Source: Misgurnus anguillicaudatus (lineage: Eukaryota; Chordata; Actinopteri; Cypriniformes; Cobitidae). From it: 64,000 bases of DNA. The first letter of the stretch is position 1, and every line of letters begins with the position of its first letter. The stretch spans positions 8,732,001-8,796,000 of the forward strand of contig NC_073359.2 in NCBI RefSeq assembly GCF_027580225.2. Reading direction: 5' to 3'. This document shows positions 13,101-24,287 of the stretch, piece after piece. Under the pieces are notes generated by a model. It was not told the origin of the DNA and made no database searches. It was given only the letters and a program-made list of their open reading frames with translations. A program made the translations under genes and the position numbers.

Positions 13101-16100
13101 AAGCAGTGGGACTTCATTCACGTCACCAGCAGCCCGGGATATCCACAGTCAAACGGACTGGCAGAAAGAGCAGTCCGTAGTGCCAAACTACTGATGGAAA
13201 AATCTCACAGAGATGGGACTGATGTGTATCTTAACCTGCTGAACATCAGGAACATTCCCCGCGACCAAGCATTGGGCTCGCCTGCAGAACGTCTGATGTC
13301 ACGACAGACACGCTCGACTTTTCCTATCAGCACCAAACTGCTGGAGCCAGCCCCGAAAAACACAAAGCGGGTCACTGCCCAACTTCAAAATAAAAGACTC
13401 ATTCAAAAGCGGTACTATGATGCATCAAGCCGCCCACTACAGCCACTTGAAGAAGGACAAGTCGTAAGGATGCAGACCATCAAGGGACACGACCACTTGG
13501 GCACTGTGAAGGAAGTGTGCGAGGAACCACGCTCATACATCATCGAGTCTAACGGAGGAACCTACAGGAGAAATCGCCGCCACATTCTCCCAGTCGCCGA
13601 GCCACCACCACTACAGGTCGACCCAGCAGACTTTGATTGTCAATACGCCAATCCGGCTACACCAGTCAGTCCCCCACACACACCACAAACACCACACATA
13701 CCTCGAGAGACCCAGGTAACACCTCAGCCTACCAGCAATCAGCAGAGGCCTGCTGTTCAGTCTCCAACGAAGGTAACACCAGGTAACACACTATATGTGA
13801 CACGCTCGGGTCGCGTCTGTAGGCCTAATCCAAAGAATAAGCTATGAGCATCTCACTGTTATGGACTGCAAACCAAGGACATTTAAAAACAAAAAGAAAT
13901 ATTTTTTGTTATTTTGCAATAGACTCTATGGGACTCTATAGCTCTGATTATAGTGCATATCATGAAGCTCTATGTTATTAAAAATAATAATAATTTTGTT
14001 CCAGTGAAAATGTCTTCAGATGCCACTTAATGCACTTATTTCACAAAAGAATGTTAAGATGTTTTGAATGTTACAAGTACAAATTTCCCAATATGGAAAA
14101 TTTAACTGTTATAGTGTTTTAAGTTAATACCTAACCTTTTATTCAGTTTTGCCGTAGGAAGCACAATCTAAAGAAGAAGGATGTAGATCATTCTTGTGAA
14201 TGATTGCATTTGCGCACTGTATGGACACTGAGAGACACCGTACTAGTGAAAGTGCGCATGCGCAGGAGTCCGGTTGGCGCTGTTATATATTCGCCTGCCG
14301 GGTTAAAGAGTTTAAGTTTCGGTTTTGTTGCCTGTGGCTGTGTATGCTGTAAGCTGAATATACGCTACATGTTTACATAATAAATACGGCTGGTTTGAAT
14401 TCACCATGGGCTCATCCCTCATTTCTACAATGTAGATACACTAAATTCAGAACATCTCAGATAAACATCTGCAGTGATTAGTTTTATAAAAAGCTGTTTT
14501 CAGATGACTGTTTTCAGATGCCCATCAACTGATCGTCTTTTGTTTTTAACGATGTTTTAATGTGTTTCTGTAAGCGCGTATGAACTTTTAAAACACATCG
14601 CATATGGCGTCCATGTGAGCGAGTACTCCCGTCTCTGCGTAAACAATGCGGCGCTCATAAAAACGGTGTCGCGTGTAAAGTGCAATGATTTGCATGTAAA
14701 CAATATATGGAATCATATTACAGCACACACTTAAAAGTGTCACGGTGGGATTACACCGAATACTGGAAAACTAAAAGACGAACCCAAACGCAAAGATGTA
14801 CAAAAATATAACTATGAATTTATTTACAAATAAGAACAGAAACACCCACGTGGGGGTAAAACAGAAAGTAAACCAAACACTGTGATGAACACAAACTCAA
14901 AACTGGGAAACAGGAACAGATCTTGACATCAAACACTTCTACAGAGTATTCCAAACAACGCACGCACACCACACAGAGAACACGAGGGCATTATATAGAC
15001 AGCACATCAATGGGGAACAGGTGAACATAATTAATCACTTAAGACACGAGTACGTAAGGGAGTAGGGTAAAAGTGACAAGACACTGGGAACACGTGTCAC
15101 ACATACATGATGTGAAAACACACGTGTTCCCACATAAACACAATGCTGCCATAGTCTTGCCCTCTAACATCCCACCTGGATAATAACCAGGGTCAGGCAA
15201 GACCATGACAGCCACAAAACACTGGGAACACGTGTCACACAGACATGATGTGAAACACACGTGTTCCCACGTAAACACAATGCTGCCATGGTCTTGCCCT
15301 CTAACATCCAACCTGGATCATAACCAATGTCAGGCAAGACCATGACAGCCACAAAACACTGTGAACATGTGGAAGCCACACAACCATATGCCTCCACATG
15401 CTCCCACACAGAACATAGTACTGTCATGGTCTTGCCAGATACACTCAGACCTGAGTCTAGTACAAAAGCTCTGGCAAGCCCATGACAGTACCCCCATCTT
15501 CAAAGACGGATACCAGACGTCACAAACAAAAACAAACAAAACATTAAACACAAGGAACGAAAGACTGCACAACAGAAGACAACCACGACAACATTACCAC
15601 GAACAACAAGGGTAAACAAACATATGTGACAAACGGATTGGGGTGATTTAACAAAAACAATACATGATGAAGGGGTGGAGGGGCAAAAACAGGGGGAACA
15701 AAATGTCCAGGGTGCATAAACCGAGTCCCAAAGTTCAAAGGCTGAGATGCCGAGGGGTGACGTAGTCCTGGTTGCGCGTGTGACTGCGCATGCGTCTGCG
15801 CAGGTGGCTGCGCCGGCGGGTGACGTGTCTCCGGCTGCACCGGCGTGTCACGTGTCTCCGGCTGCACCGTCGTGTGACGTGTCTCCGGTGGCTGCGCCGG
15901 CGGCTGACGTGTCTCCGGCTGCACCGGCGTGTCACGTGTCTCCGGCTGCACCGTCGTGTGACGTGTCTCCGGCTGCACCGTCGTGTGACGTGTCTCCGGC
16001 TGCACCGGCGTGTGACGTGTCTCCGGCTGCACCGGCGTGTGACGTGTCTCCGGCTGCAACGGCGTGTGACGTGTCTCCGGCTGCACCGGCGTGTGACGTG

Positions 16101-19100
16101 TCTCCGGCTGCACCGGCGTGTGACGTGTCTCCGGCTGCACGGCGTGTGACGTGTCTCCGGCTGCACCGGCGTGTGACGTGTCTCCGGCTGCACCGGCGTG
16201 TGACGTGTCCCCGGCTGCACCGGCGTGTGACGTGTCCCCGGCTGCACCGGCGTGTGACGTGTCCCCGGCTGCACCGGCGTGTGACGTGTCCCCGGCTGCA
16301 CCGGCGGGTGACGAGTCTCCGGCTGCACCGGCGGGTGAAGAGTCCCCGGCTGCACCGGCGGGTGACGTCTCTCCGGTTGCACCGGCGGGTGACGTCTCTC
16401 CGGCTGCGCCGGCGTGTGACGAGTCTCCGGCTGCGCCGGCGGGTGACGAGTCTCCGGCTGCGCCGGTTGGTGACATGTCTCCGGCTGCGCCGGCGGGTAA
16501 CGAGTCTCCGGCTGCGCCGGTTCCGAGGCCCTCTTCGTCCTCTTACTCCTCCGTCTGGACGCAGGGAGTGCAGGACCGAGACTGGCCCCGGGAGTAGTCT
16601 CCAGCACCGGGAAGACGGGAGTCGACCTCTCCAGCCGGGTAGCCCCAGTCCTAATGCCCCTCAAGCTGGCCTGAGTCTGGCGGGATCCAGCAGGTCCGGT
16701 TGGTCGCCGCTTGGCATAAACTTCGGGTCCGCGTACGAGTGGGTCATAGAATTCGTATGCGGGACGTGAACCCCTACCCCGTATCGCCAGGCGGCTACCG
16801 GCAAACATCTTCGCTGGGTTCTAGTTTGGGTGCATGCGTTAACCATAGGCCTCCACATGCTCCCACACAGAACATAGTACTGTCATGGTCTTGCCAGATA
16901 CACTCAGACCTGAGTCTAGTACAAAAGCTCTGGCAAGCCCATGACAAAAAGATCCTGAAGTTCAGCCTTACTGAAAGTTGCCATGAACGATACGAAAGTG
17001 AATAACTTTGTTTAACACTGTACGGCATTACATTACATGAGTTCATGCGTCAATGCGAAAGTTTTTCAATCCGAAGCGTGCAGTTTGCTGAGGTCGCTTA
17101 TTTAGGCTGAACTGCACAAGCCATAAGCATATTACATGATAGCAAATATAAATGAGGATAAATGACTCACTTTCTGGAATATATCCTCGTCCATTTCGTC
17201 TTCCATTGTTCTTCTTCTTAGGTAACGTTAAAGTTAAACGCTTCTCTGTTGTGGGGACCCACCCACTTTTCATTTGCTTCCGCCGCCCATGCGTATAAAT
17301 GATCCGTATTAGTGATATACCAATGTTCAGATATATTCTACTAAAAATATTTAACATTATCTTTAATGAGCATCATTATAGCCTGTTGATTTCTGGTGTT
17401 TTGTCTGAATGCTAGGGAATGGCAACTGCAGAGACAGTAACCTAGACAGGAACAATGACTTGACAAAGTAACAGGATCTCAAAAACTCACAATGTAACAC
17501 AAAACAAACCAACACACGACAGCAAATGCAAGTGCATTCAATAATGCAGCAAATCAAGAGGGGAACAGGCGATGATCATGAAATAATAATGGGATAATAA
17601 ATTAGGAGAGTGGGAAAGGGAAAACACTAGACAAACCAAAGCGCATGCTTTCACACTAATTGCTGTAGTGTATTGAATGTGCAGTAATATTGTTTCTCTA
17701 AAACACTGATAGCACTAATATTATTATTGTTGTTAATAATAATAACATTGACATATGTAATTATTTTCTTAAATAATTTGTATATCTAAATATTTATAAC
17801 TGTTAAAATAATTAAATTTGAGATGTTTAAGTTGGTTGGATTAAGATTAAAACCTTGATTTTGCTTTACTTTAAAAAAAGTTACCTTTACAGTACAGTAT
17901 GTTACAGTACAAATATCAGTATTATGCCTTTTTCTTGTTCAGGGTCTCTAACATTGAACAGCTTTACTGTGACCTGTGATGAACAGAATATTTGTGCTGT
18001 GAGAGGGGCACAGGTGACACTGAGGTGCTCTTACTCAAACATCAACATCAAAACTGGATTCTGGTTCAGCCAAAAACAGAAAACAAACTGGAGAAACAAA
18101 GATGAACCTGAAGATTTGACTTTGGATTCAGATTACTCAGGACGAGTGAAACAGGAGATCACTGAAGACTACTCACGACTCACAATATCAGATCTGATAG
18201 AGAGAGACAATGGAGAATATCAGCTCATGATCATTATGAAGGATGGAGTTAAACATCTCAGTTCAGTCACAGTCAATCTAACAGTCACAGGTACATTTAC
18301 ATTCTCATCAGTCCAGTTCAACTCTTTTATACTTGTCATGTATTGTAAGGTTTTGTTTATTTAGTTCAACAGGTGAGGATGAATCCTGAATCTACAGGTG
18401 GACGAGTAAATCTGAGCTGTGATTCTTCCTGCAATCTCACATCTGAAAAGAATTACCGCTGGTACAAGAATGGACAATATTTTAAAAACAGCACAAACAT
18501 ATCTGTGCCATCAAGAGGAAACACTGACAGCTTTTCCTGCTCTGAGGCTGTCAAATACATTCAATCCTCTTCTGTGTGTAAGTTTGACTTTGACTTTTTA
18601 ATTTACAGCACAGTCCAGCAAAGCCGCATTTGACAACTTGCGAGCGTCACAGTTTTATTAAAATAAAATCTAAGGGTGCTTTTACACATGCACTGTTTAG
18701 GTCAGCCCAATGATGGGCCGAGTATGGTTTGTTTGGGTCAGTATAAACACAACAGCCTCACTCTGGTACGCACTACTGTCCTCCACACACACAAATAGTG
18801 ACATAACGGGATTTTTAGCAAACGGTTTAGTGAGAAGAGCTTTAGTAGATCAGTTGCACAATTTCGCGTTAAAACAAAAAACTTTGCAAAGACGTGCATC
18901 ATTTTTCTCCATATCTTGCTAGCTTCACTCTTCCTGTCAGGCTGGTTGTTGGAAACGTGGGGGGTGGTCATGACATGTTAAGAGCTGTCAGAGACCATTG
19001 ACAGTGCTGACCGTTGTCACGTGGTGCACGGTGCGGCTTTTCAAGGACAGTAAAAACAACATATGTGAACATGAACTGCACTAACTGAAAAATGATGTGT

Positions 19101-22017
19101 GAAAACACCCTAATAGAGTCCTGACTTTGATATAATATAAAACTGTTATATAAGGAATAATTGATGACAGGCTGTTGAATTATTAGAAAATAATGCACAC
19201 CCAAGGTGGTAATGTGGCACAATGCGAAGTCGAGTACATCTGAATCGTTTCGTATCCCATACATAGTGCCCTATGTGCCAAAGAAGTAGTAAATATATTA
19301 ACAAGTGTCTCATTTCAGGCACTCGTTATTTTTAGGCGGAGGTTAAGTGCAATGTAGGGGGTGGGACACTTTAGCACCTAGAGAGCATTTGATTGGACAG
19401 GAAATTTGATGGTAAGCTAAGTGTAGGGTGTGGTGGCGGCAGTGACTTCTCTTCTGAGAGGCGTGAATTCAAAATATGTGTCCGTTGAGTCATGTGAACC
19501 TATGAGCATCATTATGTCAAAATAGATGCCTGCTGCAGACGCATCAAAAGGGTTTATGATAAAGAGACGCTTGCATAAAAAAACCTCTCAAGTCACTAAC
19601 CTAACACTAAACTCTGATTATCTGGCACACAAGCATCTGTTTTATCATAAACCCCTTTAAAGTGTTTGCAGCAGACATGTATTTTGAAATGATGAGCCAC
19701 ACATGATGGGTTTAATACATGTTTTCATGAGCTACGCGTCGTGCGCCCTCAAAAAAAACAGTCACCGGCTGCCACTGGTAGGGTGACGTCAAAGAAAATC
19801 TAAACTGCTTTTTGTGCACATGATTTTTTTTTAATATTGAATGCTTATATATGCAAAGCATAACAGCTTATATATACTGTATCCTTAAGCCTAACATATT
19901 TATACTAAAAGGAAAAGGTTAAATTTTGATTTTATAAAGACTTTAAAATGAAAGAGCAAAATGTGTACAATCTTATATATGAGTTTATTTATACAGATAT
20001 TTTAAATTGATTGTTATTTTACAGCAGGATATTTTGACTCTTTCAGGTCTTTCTAACAGTAGCTGTTGGGGTGTGTCTTACACCTCTACAAGAGTTTGTG
20101 CTTTAGTGGGATCAACAGTAGATATTCACTCTTCATACTCACATCCCACTGGATATACAGTAGAGGAAACATACTGGCATTCAGGGAACATTCAGGATCT
20201 ACGTGAGGATAATCGGTTTGCTGGTCGTGTGGAGTTTGTTGGAAACACACTGAGAATCAAAGACGTCAACACGAAAGACACTGGTGATTATCAAATCAGG
20301 ATCATCACTAACACATCAAAAGAATTTTCTGGTTATCCTGGAGTCCTTCTTACTGTTACAGGTAACTGCTCATAAATTCTCTGTAAAGTTTTATTCACTG
20401 ATCAGGTTTATAATGAATATATTTATGCTACTGATTTGGTGTCCAGACAGCTGATAAGTATATATATTTAAGTAAGTTTTTTTAGTGTTCTAGAAACAGT
20501 AACATCACATTATAAAACTGAGAAGCCCAATATTGTCAATCATTTGCGCTACATGTTTAATTTTATCTGCTCTTCTTCCCATGAAGTTTACACTGAATGT
20601 TTGTGGAATAAATAACTAAGAAGAGCAGCATATTTTGTGTTTTATTTTCTGCATAGGATGCTTTTTTGCTAGTTGCTAGTTCTTCTCCTAAGATTAAATG
20701 AGAAAATAATTTAATGTACACTTATTTATTATTTATCTATTAAACATCACATACAATTAAACAAAACCTGTGGTTGGTCTCTGTTGAACAAGCAGTCTAT
20801 TTTTCTCTACATACGCTAGAACATTTTGCCCAGTTGATTGATGACACTCCTTTTAGCAGCTTTATTTCTTTATTTCTATTTTTAGAAAAGTATTAAATCT
20901 TTGCATTTCTATTCAAAATGTTTTGTATTTCAGGAATCAAATCCATATTCTTGGCTTTCTCATGCCATATTGTTCACCAGTTGAGTTAATCAACAAACTA
21001 TTTCAAGCCTAATTCTGAAAAGTATTTCATGTGAATTCTGTTTTATGATATCTCAGGTACACAGGTGATAAGCAGCCCAAACCCTGTGATAGATGGAGAA
21101 AAAGTGATATTAAGCTGTTCAACTGAATGCAGTCTTGATTACAAACATACTTACATCTGGTATAAGAATGGACAACAGGTAACAGATGGATTGAGATTAT
21201 TAAACAAGCTGTACCTGAACTCAATCAACAGTGAGGAGCTACAAGAGTATTCATGTACTGTAAGAGGTAACACAACATCTCATCATACATCTGACTTTAA
21301 TGTTGAATATTTGCTGCAGTTTGTCTGTAATAAATTGATCTTATTTTTTTCTGAACTGGTTAGATTCAGTGTCCTCTACAGACCCAAAGAAAGATACATG
21401 GTTACTAAACACATCAATCATATTGTCTGTGTTTCTGACTCTTGCACTCATAGGAGTCCTGATAGGATGGTACAGGTCAGTAAAACCTTTATTTCAAATG
21501 TGTTTCAATACAGTGGGATCCTAAAGTCTGAGACCACTTTGGGATTTTGTTGTTTAATTTAAATGTGTGCTCTGAAAGTTTTTAGACAAAGAAAAAATAT
21601 GACATCAAATTAAGAATTGTGATTCATGACACTGACCATGTTAACTTTTTAAAACTGATGCATAATTTGATCTGTTTCTTTATAAGGATGAGAAGCTGTA
21701 TCTTGTCTAGAAATCACAAGGATGTCAAGGAGGAGGCACAGGTGATAATGTCTGATAAAAGATTTGATTTGTCACACATATATTTTAAAATGTTTCTTGT
21801 TTGTAATCTTAACTGAACATTATTTTATCTTCAGTATGACTCAGTGCACATTGATGCAGCGCCGTCTGAACACACACAGAAAGAAGATTGCAAATATGAG
21901 GATATTCATTATAGCAGCATTAATTTTATAAATTCAAAAACAAAGCAGAATTCTTCAGACCTCACAAACACCACAGAAAAAGAAGATGTACAGTACGCCA
22001 CTGTAATGTTTAGTTAG
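7170..22017 (+). CDS. Receptor gene A: CD22/Siglec-like ITIM receptor, 4 Ig domains, 488 aa
   Basis: Type I membrane receptor expected to damp immune-cell signalling by recruiting SH2 phosphatases. Coding exons: 7170-7218 (signal peptide, [16 protein letters not shown]), 17943-18290 (V-like D1), 18365-18577 (C2-like D2, WYKNGQ), 20047-20361 (V-like D3), 21057-21266 (C2-like D4, WYKNGQQ), 21382-21475 (transmembrane, about residues 386-406), 21687-21741 (basic juxtamembrane), 21835-22017 (tail). All junctions are GT-AG and the phases join without a stop; the first exon opens after ttttcag at 7138. The tail has ITIMs IHYSSI (Tyr454) and VQYATV (Tyr482) plus non-canonical YDSV and KYEDI. D1 and D3 lack the F-strand Cys (GEYQL, GDYQI), as in Siglec V domains; D3 also lacks the B-strand Cys (DIHSSYS). 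Intron 1 is swollen to 10.7 kb by mobile elements. Family assignment is by architecture and motifs; ligand unknown. Teleost genomes call such genes B-cell receptor CD22-like. Confidence 0.85.
7219..7766. other. Gene A intron 1, 5' part
   Basis: The first about 100 bases match the start of the same intron in genes B (25032-25135) and C (34158-34223 and 47913-47980). From about 7325 the sequence leaves the paralogs and does not return until about 17660, so this interval is inserted DNA. A stem-loop with CACGTG arms lies at about 7616-7680. No gene is seen. Confidence 0.6.
8682..8929 (+). repeat. Left LTR of gypsy element
   Basis: 248 bp, TG...CA ends, with AATAAATA near its 3' part that could serve as a polyadenylation signal. 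Preceded by target duplication ATGTA. Confidence 0.92.
9003..11165 (+). pseudogene. gag-protease-RT-RNase H reading frame of the gypsy element (defective)
   Basis: The frame opens 73 bases after the LTR. Gag occupies about residues 1-320, with two Cys-His knuckles near 9696-9800 (CSNCGGSH... and [13 protein letters not shown]). The aspartic protease motif [11 protein letters not shown] is at about 10042. RT begins near 10380 and shows [14 protein letters not shown] and FGRYRFLR, but the next residues are already THKDTAWCW of the connection region. The part with the catalytic Y/V-x-D-D box, usually some 140 residues, is missing. RNase H follows ([17 protein letters not shown], residue order normal). 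After 11088 the frame enters the duplicated unit out of phase and stops at 11165. It cannot encode a working RT. Confidence 0.85.
9971..12206 (+). repeat. Tandem direct duplication of 1118 bp inside gypsy pol
   Basis: Bases 9971-11088 are repeated immediately as 11089-12206. The offset is 1118 at both ends: cactcctcaaac starts at 9971 and 11089, and gtgtttgcgt ends at 11088 and 12206. The unit covers protease, the deleted RT and most of RNase H. A few substitutions separate the copies (for example Arg/Cys in the V-R/C-PAHR segment). 1118 is not a multiple of 3, so the frame shifts at the join. Confidence 0.92.
11089..12820 (+). pseudogene. Second protease-RT-RNase H copy and start of integrase (gypsy)
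   Basis: The second copy reads in another frame from the join to 12820. It repeats protease, deleted RT and RNase H, and then continues into single-copy sequence: the end of RNase H ([18 protein letters not shown]), the linker, and the integrase zinc-finger histidines ([14 protein letters not shown]). It ends at 12820 because a small frameshift near 12760 moves the integrase into the next frame. The same RT deletion is present here, so the deletion came before the duplication. Confidence 0.85.
12771..13847 (+). pseudogene. Integrase domain of the gypsy element (frame-shifted from upstream pol)
   Basis: It continues the integrase: CSVCN supplies the zinc-finger cysteines, followed by the catalytic core with VATDMFEW (first Asp), LISDNARQY (second Asp) and [13 protein letters not shown] (Glu). 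The C-terminal part ends in a proline-rich tail and stops at 13847. The core looks intact, but it has no start of its own and is joined to upstream pol only through a frameshift near 12760. Confidence 0.85.
14182..14429 (+). repeat. Right LTR of gypsy element
   Basis: 248 bp, same length as the left LTR with five substitutions. It is preceded by the purine tract at 14170-14181 and followed by target duplication ATGTA (14430-14434). Confidence 0.92.
15735..16808 (-). CDS. Repeat-embedded proline-rich ORF, 357 aa (doubtful gene)
   Basis: Minus-strand frame starting [16 protein letters not shown]. It has about 95 non-repetitive residues rich in Arg, Pro and Thr, then many copies of a nonapeptide of the type HTPVQPETR, encoded by the 27-bp minisatellite. 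Two other frames through the array are also long, because the unit is a multiple of three and lacks stops. The non-repetitive N-terminal part may be a remnant gag-like protein of the surrounding repeat. I see no domain, signal peptide or splice support. Translation is possible but unproven. Confidence 0.25.
   Translation of the reverse strand: MFAGSRLAIRGRGSRPAYEFYDPLVRGPEVYAKRRPTGPAGSRQTQASLRGIRTGATRLERSTPVFPVLETTPGASLGPALPASRRRSKRTKRASEPAQPETRYPPAQPETCHQPAQPETRHPPAQPETRHTPAQPERRHPPVQPERRHPPVQPGTLHPPVQPETRHPPVQPGTRHTPVQPGTRHTPVQPGTRHTPVQPGTRHTPVQPETRHTPVQPETRHTPCSRRHVTRRCSRRHVTRRCSRRHVTRRCSRRHVTRRCSRRHVTRRCSRRHVTRRCSRRHVTRRCSRRHVTRRCSRRHVSRRRSHRRHVTRRCSRRHVTRRCSRRHVTRRRSHLRRRMRSHTRNQDYVTPRHLSL
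15796..16521. repeat. 27-bp GC-rich minisatellite (about 26 copies)
   Basis: The unit is CGGCGTGTGACGTGTCTCCGGCTGCAC-like (27 bp; shown here only as CGGCGTGTGACGTG + TCTCCGGCTGCAC). Each unit has several CpG sites, in contrast to the AT-rich surroundings. Copies in the middle are nearly identical, while those toward 16300-16510 vary (GTGACGAG, GTGACATG), which fits recent expansion from the centre. Confidence 0.85.
16947..17942. other. Gene A intron 1, 3' part
   Basis: Bases 16947 to about 17655 match neither paralog nor any family I recognise. From about 17660 the sequence matches gene C from about 49074, and from about 17815 it matches both gene B and gene C up to the D1 acceptor at 17942. 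No gene is seen. Confidence 0.5.
18674..19110. mobile_element. Harbinger-like MITE in gene A intron after D2
   Basis: Inverted ends GGGTGCTTTTACACATG and its counterpart ending GTGTGAAAACACCC, flanked by TAA on both sides (18671-18673, 19111-19113). Gene B has the matching empty site (CTCTATTAGAC, in the opposite orientation, near 26573). No coding capacity. Confidence 0.75.
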
Positions 22018-22089
22018 CAGACTATTGCAATCATTGCACAAATTTGTTATTGCTATGTTGCCATGTTGTATCATTAATCCCAAACCTGT

Positions 22090-23099
22090 TTGTTGTAAAG
22101 AAGAAGAAATATCACCACATCCTCCTGTCGAGGCCAAGGGTGTCTCCGACACAGCACTTCTATGGTTCAAGTCTTATCTCACAGGTAGGTAATTTAGGGT
22201 ATCCTGGAGAGGTGATGTCTCCGAACCCCAACGTCTCAATACCGGGGTGCCACAAGGCTCCGTGCTTGGACCACTGCTCTTTTCGATATACATGACATCC
22301 CTGGGTTCTGTCATTCGAAAACATGGCTTCACTGAGCATGTTGCCAGCACTGCCCAAAAATCCGCCTGACCTTTTCAAAATGAGCATGCTACGAAGGTAG
22401 TCCAAGCTCTTGTCCTGTACAGGCTGGACTACTGCAGTGAGCTACTGGCTGGACCTTCAGCCTGCACAACCAAACCCCTACAGATGATTCAGAATGCAGC
22501 AGCAAGAGTGGTCTTCTATGAGCCAAAGAGGGTGCACGTCACTCCTCTCTTTTTCAAGTTACACTGCCTTCCTATAGCAGCTCACATCAAATTTAAAGCT
22601 CTGCTCCTGGCCTTTAAAACCACCACTGGGTCAGCAGACTCAGCACCCCCTTACCTTTACTTGCTTATACAGCCTTTTGTACCCTCTCAATCCCTGCGCT
22701 CTGTCACCGAGTGACGGCTTGTGGTGCCATCTCATAAAGGGAAAAACATTATCGGGTACGTTCTCAGGAGCTGTTCCACAACTGTGGAATCATCTGCCGA
22801 TCGCGACACGATCTGCTGACTCTTAAGAATCGGCTAAAACCCATCTCTTCCGCCATTACCTCACTTCCTAATATAGGACTTACTATCGTTCTCCAATTTC
22901 CTTTTTCTTTATCTGTACATTCTTAAAAATAATAATAATAACCAACACTTGGCTATGTATACTGTGTTGGACTTGATGAGACTATTTCTAGTGCACCTAT
23001 GTATTGCTCTTCTTGTGTTGCTATAATTGCTTCTATTGTTTACCTCATTTGTAAGCCGCTCTGGACAAAAACGTCTGCTAATTGACTAAATGTAAATGC
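22090..23099 (+). mobile_element. LINE fragment (L2/Rex1-like), 3' flank of gene A
   Basis: Decayed reverse-transcriptase C-terminal coding: YRLDYCSELLAG, IQNAAARVVFYEPKR, and further pieces across stops and frameshifts. The 3' end GTCTGCTAATTGACTAAATG at about 23070-23090 is the usual tail of fish elements of this kind. The insertion cuts the 3' flank that genes B and C share, near 22105. Confidence 0.7.
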
Positions 23100-24287
23100 A
23101 AAATTGGAATTTGGCATATGCATTGATCGACTTTTCAACTGTGTGCTATTTATACGCATTTCATGAATATGGGTTGAAATAATAAATACTGACCTTCAAT
23201 GTAATGAACAATATAGATCTTATAATACCCAGTTGTTGTAATTTTTTAATATATTTTTTTTATTTTTAGTTCACTGTTTGGTTTATACAGAGACCCTAAG
23301 GTGACATTGGAGTAAAAAAATCTAAAGTTTAGTTTTGCGTGTGCACGTGAAATAGCTAAGCATTGGTATTATTGTGTAATGAGACTTTATTTTATTTACG
23401 TCCCCAGAAATTGGGGATGTCAGGGTGAGACATTCAGTGCATCTGGGTTTTTCCTAAGTCATTTCTTTTATTTCCTTTAATAAAATCCTGAATTTTGGTG
23501 CATAACATTTATATTGTTGTGTCTTCTACAAAACACTACTAGTAACACTGAAAGTATAATTTTCTTAATCCACCACGATGCAATGGAAACATTCACTAAC
23601 GTTGGTAACTCTGTCTGTCCAAACAGTTACAAATGACAAATGTGGGTAAGTTTGTAGTTTCTGTCCAAAAGTTTACGAATGTTAAAATGTTACAAACGTG
23701 CTAAACTTTGGTTAAGTAAACATTAATAGGATCATTGTGGTAAGAAATGATAAAAGTGTGTGCTAGTCGGACCATTGCTAGTGGTTTCGTACTGAAAGCG
23801 GCGTCGTGTTCATCTTGAAAGAGCGTTCATGGTGGTTGTTGTATACATTTTGACAGATTCTGTACATCAAAGCTCCGTTTTATGGCAGCTAGAGCAGTGG
23901 TCCTCAACCACCGGGTCGCGACCCAGTACCGGGGTCAAAGACAAGTTGCCACCGGGTTGCAAGAACGTCCTGACAAAATGTGTATAATAGCCACGTAATA
24001 GCTTACTCTGGTACATTAGACAATAAGCTTTGACAAAATTCCCCAAACCACCTGAAAGTAATTCATATGTTGTCTAGGAAATATCCAAAACCTGGTAAAA
24101 ATGTTTGCAATGAGAACAAGATACAAGAACTACACCAGGCTTATCTAAATAGTAGGCTTCTGTAATGTTATCCACTCGTCATTATATTAAATCCCTCCTA
24201 AAACGTGCTAGATTATGCTTGCATCCGTGCCTCTTTTTGCCTCCAGCTAAGCCCCGCCCACCCAGAGACGTTGCAATGTTTACAAAC
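23100..24287. other. Intergenic region between genes A and B
   Basis: AT-rich, no gene seen. CAGTGGTCCTCAACCACCGG near 23895 looks like one end of a hAT-type element; I could not find its partner. The left border of the gene B homology block is at about 24288. Confidence 0.5.

Larger units (their letters stand above)
8682..14429 (+). mobile_element. Ty3/gypsy LTR retrotransposon, complete ends, defective pol
   Basis: Two 248-bp LTRs (TGTAGATC...TTCTACA) at 8682-8929 and 14182-14429 differ at five positions (about 2 percent), so insertion is recent. Target duplication ATGTA sits at 8677-8681 and 14430-14434. A primer-binding site begins TGGTGTCAGAAG right after the left LTR (8930), and a purine tract AAAGAAGAAGGA precedes the right LTR. 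The order gag, protease, RT, RNase H, integrase places it in Ty3/gypsy; resemblance to mag-type elements is an inference. The pol gene is disabled by a deletion, a duplication and a frameshift (separate entries). Confidence 0.92.
7767..14736. mobile_element. Probable DNA element flanked by 36-bp inverted repeat, carrying the gypsy insertion
   Basis: The 36 bases at 7767-7802 (TTTTAAGTGTGTGCTGTAAT onward) recur as reverse complement at 14701-14736 with one mismatch. The material between, apart from the LTR retrotransposon 8682-14429, amounts to about 1.2 kb (7803-8681 and 14435-14700). I read this as a TIR element into which the retrotransposon jumped. True ends and target duplication are not clear and its class is unknown. 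Confidence 0.45.
14738..16946 (-). mobile_element. LTR-like repeat with internal minisatellite (class uncertain)
   Basis: In minus orientation the block TGTCATGGGCTTGCCAGAG...CTGGCAAGACCATGACA occurs twice, at 16946-16885 and 15487-15425, and about 100 bp are shared before the copies diverge near 16840. The copy ending at 14738 has three subrepeats of about 138 bp (15081, 15219, 15356) and closes in CGTGACA with AATAAA upstream, like a long terminal repeat. A related piece lies at 49337-49833. The layout suggests an LTR element with a truncated first LTR, but no pol is present. Confidence 0.5.

Noticed and set aside
9003..13847. Possible host gene with zinc knuckle and protease
   Set aside because: It lies between two LTRs with a target duplication and has the gag-pol order of Ty3/gypsy.
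15544..16476. Ala-Gly-Ser rich and other long ORFs over the minisatellite
   Set aside because: They arise because the 27-bp unit has no stops in several frames; only the 357-aa minus-strand frame with a non-repetitive start was kept, at low confidence.
21027..21224. Minus-strand ORFs antisense to the D4 exons in genes A, B and C (also 28362-28565 and 53349-53546)
   Set aside because: They are shadows of the conserved D4 exon on the opposite strand.
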